From NCBI GenBank assembly GCA_905371275.1, contig CAJPLH010000127.1:1-5672 (forward strand): 5,672 bases of DNA, given 5' to 3'. Shown here one piece after another: positions 1 through 4,421 of this stretch. Made by a program: the position numbers and the translations under genes. Each line of letters begins with the position of its first letter. The stretch's first letter is position 1. Below the pieces are notes generated by a model, which did not search any database, was not told the DNA's origin, and saw only the letters and a program-made list of their open reading frames with translations. The stretch comes from Prevotellaceae bacterium. Lineage in GTDB: Bacteria > Bacteroidota > Bacteroidia > Bacteroidales > Bacteroidaceae.

Positions 1-335
1 TCCTCCTCGCACTCTTCCTCTCTCCTTTGTTCTTGCTCATCCCCTCTGCAGCCACCACCGGTGCACTCGTGTTGGTGGGTGTGTTGATGTTGAGCTCCAT
101 CCAAGACGTTGATTTGCTCGACATCTCCGAAGCACTTCCTAGCTTCATCACAGTGCTCACCATGGTATTGACCTACAACATCGCAGAAGGTATGGCATTG
201 GGGCTCATTAGCTACACCCTCGTCAAGGTGCTCACTGGCCGTTTCAACCAAGTGTCTATCACGCTCTACATCATTTCTGCGCTGCTCGTTGCGCGCTACG
301 TGTTGCAAGCTCTCAACATCTCTGCAGGTATCTAA
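1..335 (+). CDS. NCS2-family purine/xanthine-uracil permease, C-terminal end (5' truncated)
   Basis: This is the last 110 codons of an integral inner-membrane transporter; the reading frame enters open from the window edge (first full codon at position 3) and stops with TAA at 333-335. The visible part begins with a hydrophobic segment leading into IPSAATTGALVLVG (about visible residues 13-26). It continues with a long helix pair around LTYNIAEGMALGLISY and ends with a last hydrophobic helix near the C-terminus. That order matches the end of the AzgA/PbuG-like branch of NCS2 permeases, which import adenine, guanine or hypoxanthine with protons; the corresponding family motif is roughly IPxxATAPALIxVG followed by PLTYSIAxGI. 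The Pro normally before the LTY motif is Val here. The substrate cannot be read from this fragment. The family is about 430-450 residues, so roughly three quarters lie outside the window. A TTG at 27 is an internal Leu, not a start. The gene ends at its own terminator about 80 nt downstream. Confidence 0.85.
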   Translation, partial: LLALFLSPLFLLIPSAATTGALVLVGVLMLSSIQDVDLLDISEALPSFITVLTMVLTYNIAEGMALGLISYTLVKVLTGRFNQVSITLYIISALLVARYVLQALNISAGI

Positions 336-414
336 ACTGCAACAGGGATTTTCATTGACGAACTTCTTGCTTGAGTTGCAGAGCAAAAAACTCTTCAACA
401 AAACGCATAGCTCA

Positions 415-458
415 AAAGACTGTGTCAAAAAAACGTTTTTTTGACGCAGTCTTTTTTT
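415..458 (+). terminator. Strong intrinsic terminator after the permease gene
   Basis: Positions 415-434 and 435-454 are reverse complements over 20 pairs, with a single G-U wobble (423/446). The upper half of the stem is a run of A opposite a run of T, and the lower half contains GACTG/CAGTC. A T-run (452-458) follows on the plus strand, giving a standard rho-independent terminator for the permease transcript. In practice the A/T-rich top of the stem would form the loop. A smaller hairpin (371-377 with 389-398) lies just upstream. Confidence 0.85.
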
Positions 459-992
459 CACCTCCAAAGTTTATGGAGAAAAGAACGGTGCAGAAACTCT
501 ACGATTTACTCCGTATTATCCGCAATCGGTCATTAGCCCGTTATAATGTTGCTCTTTTCTACATTTAGAAATAGTAGTGCTGCAACAAGGTCACACATCC
601 AATATTCATATTTTATGCGACATAAATACGACCTATAAGGGACAAAGGCATTTAATACTACTTATTTCTTAAGAACTATATAGCTTCTCCTCAATTCTAA
701 CAAGAAAACTATATACACAGCACATAGTTTCTGCTAGAAAATTTCATTTCTCACATTATCAGAGAGAGTTTCTTTACGAACATTGATTATATCGCATGGG
801 ATTGAAGTATTTATCTTTAATTCCTCGTATAGGGTTTTCTTAAAGGTGAACATCGACACTGCGATTTCAGAAGAGAAAGACGAAAATCAGAATATCAATG
901 CAAAAAAATAGCGACTCTAGAAGAAATAAAAAAGGGATAAATACGGAGAATAGAGAAAAATCGCGATTATGCATAAAAAAATTGCGGATTTG
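459..992. other. A/T-rich intergenic stretch with no gene seen
   Basis: I see no believable protein gene on either strand. The only longer open frame nearby (371-568) runs straight through the terminator hairpin and has no family likeness. The stretch holds one copy of the dispersed repeat (524-558) and a 7-bp inverted repeat AAACTAT/ATAGTTT (706-712 with 724-730). It also holds a duplicated AACTATATA (674-682 and 707-715) and a short stem CGCGATT/AATTGCG (962-968 with 980-986, one G-U pair) just before the next promoter. There is no tRNA, and I find no TAnnTTTG promoter element in either orientation. Confidence 0.6.
524..558 (+). repeat. Dispersed intergenic repeat, copy A
   Basis: It carries the exact 13-base core AATCGGTCATTAG (524-536). 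From 525 onward it aligns without gaps to copy B (1902-1935), with 26 of 34 positions identical, so the two share more than the core. The core and the next bases form an imperfect dyad, CGGTC-ATTA-GCCCG, with one mismatched pair. It lies in noncoding DNA after the permease terminator. Confidence 0.6.
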
Positions 993-1024
993 TTTGGTTG
1001 TTTCGACAAGAGTGCGTACATTTG
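993..1024 (+). promoter_or_regulatory. Bacteroidota-type promoter (-33 TTTG, -7 TACATTTG)
   Basis: TTTG at 993-996 is separated by exactly 20 nt from TACATTTG at 1017-1024, matching the phylum's primary-sigma consensus TTTG-N19-21-TAnnTTTG at every fixed position. Transcription should start near 1030. No recognisable protein gene starts in a fitting position downstream before the terminator at 1304-1326, so the transcript is probably non-coding. An open frame that begins at 969 has its start codon upstream of this promoter, which argues against that frame being translated from it. Confidence 0.65.
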
Positions 1025-1030
1025 CATTAT

Positions 1031-1326
1031 AAATAAAGGGGACAATCTTACAAGTAGTCCTCTCTCTAAATTCGAGATAGTTTTTTCATCTCTATATAAG
1101 TTCTGTGAGGGAATGTTTCGTCGTGAGACGGTTCATTCCCATTTCTTTGCTCCAAACTCTGAAGTCTATGATGGGCCTATCACTTCAGGGCAACAGGCAA
1201 ACGAAAAAGAGCACATTTGATTCCTACCTTTGAAAGACGGAACAGCACCCGAACGAACAAAATGGGATGTTTTTTCACATAAAAGACTCAAAAAGCTACA
1301 TTGAACGACGTCCGTGACGTTTTTTT
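1031..1326 (+). ncRNA. Candidate structured non-coding RNA, about 295 nt, unidentified
   Basis: The region is bounded by a well-formed promoter and an intrinsic terminator and holds three consecutive hairpins. Hairpin 1 pairs 1037-1043 with 1057-1063 (AGGGGAC/GTCCTCT). Hairpin 2 (1109-1140) has a 7-bp GGGAATG/CATTCCC stem, a symmetric UU/UU internal loop, a 5-bp upper stem and a GUGA (GNRA-type) tetraloop. Hairpin 3 (1157-1190) has a 9-bp outer stem around CTGAAGT/ACTTCAG, a 4-nt bulge and a 4-bp cap. The part from 1191 to 1300 is A-rich and looks mostly unpaired. I do not recognise 6S, tmRNA, RNase P, SRP RNA or a known riboswitch in it. A second -7-like element (TACCTTTG, 1225-1232) could give a shorter product. 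The alternatives are a leader RNA with a short peptide (a 35-codon frame runs 1113-1220) or chance structure. The ends are inferred, not observed. Confidence 0.35.
1304..1326 (+). terminator. Intrinsic terminator before argR
   Basis: A stem ACGTC (1308-1312) with GACGT (1316-1320) around the loop CGT is followed at once by a run of seven T (1320-1326). The stem is short but G/C-containing and the T-run is perfect. It ends whatever starts at the 993-1024 promoter and insulates argR, whose own -7 element lies 35 nt further on. Confidence 0.6.
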
Positions 1327-1360
1327 AATAGAAAACTAGGCATATGAACGGATTATTTAC

Positions 1361-1368
1361 TATCTTTG
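1361..1368 (+). promoter_or_regulatory. -7 promoter element of argR (TATCTTTG)
   Basis: TATCTTTG fits the Bacteroidota -7 consensus TAnnTTTG exactly and sits 23 nt before the argR start codon, giving a very short leader. No clear TTTG or TTG is present 19-21 nt upstream, so the -33 element is weak or absent. That would be compatible with a weak or regulated promoter. Confidence 0.5.
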
Positions 1369-1379
1369 TGGCAACAAGC

Positions 1380-1397
1380 TGAATTATTAGCATGAAA
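1380..1397 (+). promoter_or_regulatory. Possible half ARG box overlapping the argR start
   Basis: TGAATTATTA at 1380-1389 matches the left half and A/T centre of the classical ArgR operator (TGAAT-WWWW-ATTCA), but the right half (GCATG) does not match. It lies between the -7 element and the start codon, where autorepression would be expected. One half-site in A/T-rich DNA is weak evidence. Confidence 0.2.
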
Positions 1398-1874
1398 CCA
1401 AGACACGAAAGAATAGAGGTATTGCGCTTAATCCTAGCCAACACAGAAATAGGAAGCCAGGAAGCATTACTCAAAGAACTAGAAGCAGAAGGATATAAGG
1501 TGACGCAAGCTACCCTTTCCCGAGATTTACAGAAACTCAAGGCTGCAAAAGTGGCAAGTGTGGGAGGATATCGCTATATCCTTCCCGACAATCCATTATA
1601 TAGACGCAAAATTTCAGTAGAGGCTCCCGATTTTTTAAGAAACACGGGCTTCCTAGGACTTGAGTTTTCGGGAAATATCGTGGTGATGCACACGCGACCT
1701 GGTTATGCTGCCGGCATCACCACTGAAATTGATGCGCAAAAATTTCAAAGCATCTGTGGTACATTGGCGGGTGACGACACGATTTTGGTAATCATCCGAG
1801 AGGGGGCTTCACGTCAGCAAGTGATTGACGACCTTGCTCTGGTGTTGCCTGCGGTGAAGAGTGTGGTGTTGTAA
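1392..1874 (+). CDS. argR: Arginine repressor ArgR
   Basis: A 160-aa transcription factor of usual length for the family. The N-terminal winged helix-turn-helix (about residues 5-65) carries the recognition helix TQATLSRDLQKL (38-49), with the family signature Ser43-Arg44-Asp45. The C-terminal oligomerisation and arginine-binding domain (about 85-158) shows HTRPGYAAGITTEIDA (100-115) and the GDDT motif (127-130), whose aspartates bind the arginine effector at the trimer interface in known ArgR structures. With arginine bound, the hexamer represses biosynthesis genes and often activates catabolic ones. The ATG at 1392 is chosen because the only upstream in-frame ATG (1344) is followed by a stop at 1380-1382. 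There is no Shine-Dalgarno sequence, as is normal in this phylum. It has its own -7 element and a terminator on each side, so it looks monocistronic; no arginine biosynthesis gene lies beside it here. DNA-binding and effector residues appear intact. Confidence 0.95.
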   Translation: MKPRHERIEVLRLILANTEIGSQEALLKELEAEGYKVTQATLSRDLQKLKAAKVASVGGYRYILPDNPLYRRKISVEAPDFLRNTGFLGLEFSGNIVVMHTRPGYAAGITTEIDAQKFQSICGTLAGDDTILVIIREGASRQQVIDDLALVLPAVKSVVL

Positions 1875-1901
1875 TCACAACTTTCGCCATTCTCCTCCCC
1901 T

Positions 1902-1935
1902 ATCAGTCATTAGACCGTAACATTGCTGCTCGTTA
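1902..1935 (+). repeat. Dispersed intergenic repeat, copy B
   Basis: ATCAGTCATTAG (1902-1913) differs from the core of the other copies at one base, and the next 22 bases align ungapped with copy A (15 of 22 identical). The dyad CAGTC-ATTA-GACCG has one mismatched pair, at a different position from copy A; merging both copies gives the perfect dyad CGGTC-ATTA-GACCG. It begins 27 nt after the argR stop codon. Confidence 0.55.
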
Positions 1936-1972
1936 TGGAAAAGATTACTTCCCCAAAAAATCTATTAAGGAG

Positions 1973-1994
1973 CTAATGACCGATTTGGATTTAA
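1973..1994 (-). repeat. Dispersed intergenic repeat, copy C (inverted)
   Basis: Read on the minus strand it carries the exact core AATCGGTCATTAG (complement of 1973-1985). With the nine bases before the core it matches copy D (3743-3764) at 20 of 22 positions. Together with copy B it makes a 12-bp inverted repeat (one mismatch) around a 59-nt spacer in the argR-maeB gap. Confidence 0.6.
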
Positions 1995-1995
1995 C

Positions 1996-2039
1996 AAATC
2001 CCCTCCCACTTAGCACAAAACTAGGCGGGAGGGGATTTT
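1996..2039. terminator. Bidirectional terminator between convergent argR and maeB
   Basis: AAATCCCCTCCC (1996-2007) and GGGAGGGGATTT (2027-2038) form a perfect 12-bp stem. It can be extended by an inner 5-bp stem (2009-2013 with 2021-2025, one wobble) around the loop CACAAAA. A short T-run (2036-2039) follows on the plus strand; on the minus strand the downstream bases are only moderately T-rich. Its place between two converging genes fits a shared terminator, probably stronger for argR. The rest of the gap up to the maeB stop at 2123 shows nothing else. Confidence 0.75.
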
Positions 2040-2122
2040 CATTATCAGAATATCGTTCATCTTGAACATAACAGTAGGAATTGCAAACGCATACTATCTG
2101 AAGACAAACGAACAAAACGGAT

Positions 2123-3403
2123 TTATTTCTTTGCAATACGCGCTTCGAGTTGCGTGCGATAAGCATCCCAGTCGGTGATGGGTTTGCGCGCTACTCCACT
2201 CTCAATGGCGGCTTTTGCTACTGCGCAAGACACTTCTACAACAAGACGTGGGTCAACGGGTTTGGGAATGAAATAGTCGGCACCGAATTCGAGGTGATCA
2301 ACACCATAAGCTTCTTTGACGACAGCAGGCACTTCTTGACGCGCCAAATCAGCAATAGCACGCACTGCGGCTTGCTTCATGGCTTCGTTGATGGCTGAAG
2401 ACGCTGTGTCGAGAGCCCCACGGAAGATGTAGGGGAAACCAAGTACGTTGTTGATTTGGTTGGGATAGTCTGTGCGACCGGTAGACATGATGACGTCTGC
2501 ACGTGCTTCGCGAGCATCTTCGTAAGAGATTTCGGGGATGGGATTCGCCAAAGCGAAGATGATGGGGCGTTCTGCCATGGTGCGCACCATGTCTTGTGAG
2601 AGAATGTTGCCTTTGGAAAGACCGACAAAGACGTCGGCTCCCTGCACGGCTTCAGCAAGGGTACGTACATCGGTGCGTTCGGTGGCAAATTCGCGCTTCT
2701 GAGCGTTCAAATCTGTACGATCGGTGGAGATGACTCCCTTAGAGTCCAACATAATGAGATTGCTTTTCTGCAAACCGAAAGAAAGATAAAGACGCGCGCA
2801 ACTGATGGCTGCAGCACCTGCACCATTGATGACAACTTTCACATCTTCAATGCGCTTGCCAGCTACTTCGCAAGCATTGAGCAAACCTGCGCAAGAGATG
2901 ATGGCAGTGCCGTGTTGGTCGTCGTGCATCACGGGGATGTCGAGTTCTTCCTTCAAGCGGGTTTCAATTTCAAAGCATTCTGGTGCTTTGATGTCTTCTA
3001 GGTTGATACCGCCAAACGTGGGAGCAATGGCTTTCACCACTTGGATGAAACGCTCTGGGTCTTTTTCATCTACTTCAATATCGAAAGCATCAACACCGGC
3101 ATAGATTTTGAAAAGGAGACTCTTACCTTCCATCACAGGTTTTCCTGCAACTGCACCAATGTCGCCTAATCCCAAAACGGCTGTGCCGTTGGAAATGACA
3201 GCCACGAGGTTGCCTTTGTTGGTGTAACGATAAGCATCGTCTTTGTTCTTTTCGATTTCAAGGCAAGGTTCTGCCACACCGGGAGAATAAGCAAGTGAGA
3301 GGTCTGCTTGCGTAGCGTGAGGTTTGGTGGGTACGACTTCAATCTTACCAGGACGCCCTTGTTCGTGATAAGCCAGAGCTGCTTCTTTGGTGACTTTTGC
3401 CAT
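2123..3403 (-). CDS. MaeB-type malic enzyme, single-domain form without phosphotransacetylase
   Basis: A cytoplasmic enzyme that oxidatively decarboxylates malate to pyruvate and CO2, reducing NADP(+) or NAD(+). The 426 residues align by eye along the whole malic-enzyme half of E. coli MaeB. Markers in order are PGKIEVVPTKP (18-28), YSPGVAEPC with proton-donor-type Tyr39, the GKP/MEGK loop with catalytic Lys94, and the metal ligands Glu136-Asp137 (NLEDIKAPECF). They continue with HDDQHGTA including Asp162, the Rossmann motif GAGAAA (194-199) ending at Asp220-Ser-Lys, and the late DYPNQINN and FPYIFRGALD motifs. MaeB proteins and many Bacteroidales relatives carry a C-terminal phosphotransacetylase-like domain of about 330 residues. 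This one stops right at the inter-domain linker with TAA (2123-2125) and runs into a terminator, so it is a genuine short form like the roughly 410-aa enzymes of Firmicutes. ATG at 3403 has no Shine-Dalgarno but an A/C-rich leader. Cofactor choice is not decided by what I can see. Confidence 0.93.
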   Translation of the reverse strand: MAKVTKEAALAYHEQGRPGKIEVVPTKPHATQADLSLAYSPGVAEPCLEIEKNKDDAYRYTNKGNLVAVISNGTAVLGLGDIGAVAGKPVMEGKSLLFKIYAGVDAFDIEVDEKDPERFIQVVKAIAPTFGGINLEDIKAPECFEIETRLKEELDIPVMHDDQHGTAIISCAGLLNACEVAGKRIEDVKVVINGAGAAAISCARLYLSFGLQKSNLIMLDSKGVISTDRTDLNAQKREFATERTDVRTLAEAVQGADVFVGLSKGNILSQDMVRTMAERPIIFALANPIPEISYEDAREARADVIMSTGRTDYPNQINNVLGFPYIFRGALDTASSAINEAMKQAAVRAIADLARQEVPAVVKEAYGVDHLEFGADYFIPKPVDPRLVVEVSCAVAKAAIESGVARKPITDWDAYRTQLEARIAKK

Positions 3404-3429
3404 AATGGTATGGTGTATTGTGTTGTTTT

Positions 3430-3437
3430 AAAAGGTA
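3430..3437 (-). promoter_or_regulatory. Possible proximal -7 element of maeB (TACCTTTT)
   Basis: On the minus strand TACCTTTT matches TAnnTTTG except for its last base and lies 26 nt before the maeB start codon. No -33 TTTG is seen at the right distance, so support is weak. Confidence 0.3.
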
Positions 3438-3511
3438 AATCTGTGTATGGGCAGCCGATGGCGCGCGAACATTTTCGTTAAGCCAAATGAGCAGAACCGA
3501 GCTTGCTCGAG

Positions 3512-3589
3512 TTATGCCATGGCGAGAAAACGAAGGATGAAATCCAATGCTATGTACATCCAGCCATTGAATAGGTGGACGCGGAGCAT
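3512..3589 (-). CDS. Possible 25-aa hydrophobic leader peptide upstream of maeB
   Basis: A 26-codon frame (ATG at 3589, TAA at 3514-3512) encodes a peptide with a continuous hydrophobic centre, GWMYIALDFILRFLAMA, long enough to span a membrane once. It lies 108 nt upstream of maeB in the presumed leader and in the same frame. A 10-codon ORF (from about 3628) precedes it. No ribosome-binding signal is visible and I know no family for it. Chance is the default explanation; it is listed because of its position and composition. Confidence 0.12.
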   Translation of the reverse strand: MLRVHLFNGWMYIALDFILRFLAMA

Positions 3590-3647
3590 CGAAACCTACG
3601 ATGAGCGCTCAAATGCTTTTTTCAGCATCCTTACACGGATATTTGAG

Positions 3648-3655
3648 CAAAGATA
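3648..3655 (-). promoter_or_regulatory. Possible distal -7 element toward maeB (TATCTTTG)
   Basis: The complement of CAAAGATA reads TATCTTTG, a full match to the Bacteroidota -7 consensus. A TTTG lies upstream but with a 12-nt spacer instead of 19-21, so the -33 part does not fit. If used, it gives a leader of about 235 nt for maeB. Confidence 0.3.
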
Positions 3656-3742
3656 CAATTTTCTGTGCAAAGTACGTGCCTTTCCGTCTTATACTTCCTG
3701 AAAGTGACAATGTTTAGCGATAAAGTGGCTAAATTTCTCGCT

Positions 3743-3764
3743 TTAAACCCCAATCGGTCATTAG
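3743..3764 (+). repeat. Dispersed intergenic repeat, copy D
   Basis: It carries the exact core AATCGGTCATTAG (3752-3764), preceded by TTAAACCCC, which matches the flank of copy C (20 of 22 positions over the whole unit). It lies between the divergent maeB and ferredoxin genes, about 93 nt upstream of the ferredoxin -33 element, outside both apparent promoters. Confidence 0.6.
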
Positions 3765-3856
3765 AAATGAATTCGTTTATAGGGTGACTTCGGAAGCTGG
3801 AAGGGATAGAAAAAAACGTAAACGACGGATGCAAATTGGAAAAAGATAAAAAGATA

Positions 3857-3888
3857 TTTGCGAAGAACGCAAGAAATGGGTACCTTTG
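3857..3888 (+). promoter_or_regulatory. Bacteroidota-type promoter of the ferredoxin gene
   Basis: TTTG (3857-3860), then exactly 20 nt, then TACCTTTG (3881-3888), a match at every fixed position of the -33/-7 consensus. Transcription should start near 3894, leaving a leader of about 130 nt. That leader contains a small hairpin CTAGT-TTG-ACTAG (3948-3960), a tandem ACATAACA (3981-3996) and an A/T-rich unstructured run up to the ATG. Confidence 0.75.
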
Positions 3889-4024
3889 CCAAAGATTCGT
3901 GTACACTCTTTGTAACTTCGTGTCGAGATGACGCTAAACTGCAAAGACTAGTTTGACTAGGCGCGGTCTAAGACAGACATACATAACAACATAACAATTT
4001 ATTCACTTATTAAATTCTTACACA

Positions 4025-4195
4025 ATGGCTTACATTATCAATGAAGATTGCATTGCATGTGGCACTTGCATCGAAGAATGCCCCACAGCTTCTATCTCTG
4101 AAGGCGACATCTACGTCATCTCTCCTGAAACTTGCATCGACTGCGGCGTTTGCGCTGACGTTTGCCCCACTGGAGTAATCGCACCCGCTGAATAG
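4025..4195 (+). CDS. Small 2[4Fe-4S] bacterial-type ferredoxin, 56 aa
   Basis: A soluble, low-potential electron carrier. Its two cluster motifs are complete: Cys9-x2-Cys12-x2-Cys15-x3-Cys19-Pro20 and Cys37-x2-Cys40-x2-Cys43-x3-Cys47-Pro48. The first three cysteines of each motif plus the last of the other bind one cluster in the known fold. The protein is acidic and about as long as clostridial ferredoxins (about 55 residues), with the expected two-fold repeat (CIACGTC and CIDCGVC). In anaerobes such proteins commonly serve pyruvate:ferredoxin oxidoreductase, hydrogenase or Rnf-type complexes; the partner here is unknown. ATG at 4025 is the only sensible start, six codons before the first motif region, and TAG closes at 4193-4195. 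There is no Shine-Dalgarno; the leader is A/T-rich. It has its own strong promoter and a terminator downstream, so it is probably monocistronic and highly expressed. Confidence 0.95.
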   Translation: MAYIINEDCIACGTCIEECPTASISEGDIYVISPETCIDCGVCADVCPTGVIAPAE

Positions 4196-4213
4196 TCTAC
4201 TGCTGAAATCTTC

Positions 4214-4267
4214 GTCTACCATTTGAAAGGAGGTCTTTTGAGCTCTTAGTGCTGTCAAATGATAGAC
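4214..4267 (+). other. Hairpin in the ferredoxin 3' region with an AAAGGAGGT loop
   Basis: GTCTACCATTTGA (4214-4226) pairs with TCAAATGATAGAC (4255-4267) over 13 bp with one C-A mismatch. The 28-nt loop starts with AAGGAGGT, the full complement of the 16S rRNA tail, although genes in this phylum rarely use it. No T-run follows, so it is not a classical terminator. It might stabilise the 3' end of the ferredoxin mRNA or be part of a short RNA. Confidence 0.4.
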
Positions 4268-4286
4268 ATTGCATTTCAAACATAAA

Positions 4287-4327
4287 AATCCCCACCATCG
4301 TTTCACACGATAGTGGGGATTGTCTTT
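4287..4327. terminator. Bidirectional terminator between ferredoxin and AspT-like genes
   Basis: A 15-bp stem (4287-4301 with 4307-4321, one mismatch) contains AATCCCCAC/GTGGGGATT around the loop TTCAC. On the minus strand a run of five T follows (complement of 4284-4288), and on the plus strand TGTCTTTT follows, so it can serve both converging genes. From 4330 to 4421 there is also a weak stem GGGAGA/TCTCCC and a repeated GAATCTCTC on the minus strand. Confidence 0.8.
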
Positions 4328-4421
4328 TGAGTTTTATCTTTGGGAGAGATTCACCAAGATTTGAGAGATTCTCCCCGATTAAACGCTTGCGGATGCGATG
4401 CGAACAGGGAGAGTAATCAGA

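Larger units (their letters stand above)
3404..3660 (-). other. Upstream region of maeB, possible long leader
   Basis: This is non-coding upstream DNA read toward maeB. The 25 nt before the start codon are A/C-rich and unstructured, resembling the ferredoxin leader. From about 3445 to 3605 it is visibly richer in G+C than its flanks and contains the tight hairpin CGAGC-TT-GCTCG (3498-3509). An 8-bp inverted repeat GCTCAAAT/ATTTGAGC (3607-3614 with 3641-3648) also lies here. If transcription starts at the distal -7 element (3648-3655), the leader is about 235 nt; from the proximal one (3430-3437) it is about 20 nt. An 84-codon frame on the plus strand here resembles no family I know and I leave it out. 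Confidence 0.4.

Noticed and set aside
206..216. CTCATTAGC inside the permease gene resembling the dispersed repeat
   Set aside because: Only part of the core matches and it lies in conserved coding sequence; coincidence.
371..568. A 65-codon open frame on the plus strand
   Set aside because: It starts with TTG and reads straight through the permease terminator hairpin and repeat copy A; no family likeness.
969..1220. An 83-codon open frame on the plus strand
   Set aside because: Its start codon lies upstream of the good promoter at 993-1024, it crosses three hairpins and resembles no family I know. Kept only as a competing explanation for the candidate RNA.
2377..2688. Open frames on both strands overlapping maeB and the AspT-like gene, such as 2805-3104 and 4449-4871
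   Set aside because: They are alternative-frame readings of strongly conserved genes and have no independent support.
3447..3701. An 84-codon open frame on the plus strand and a 91-codon frame on the minus strand at 3631-3906
   Set aside because: No recognisable domain; both overlap apparent promoters or the dispersed repeat, and their compositions look like translated spacer.
4335..4342. TATCTTTG on the plus strand, a possible promoter antisense to the AspT-like gene
   Set aside because: No -33 element at the right spacing and no gene in that direction; octamers of this type are expected by chance a few times in this length.
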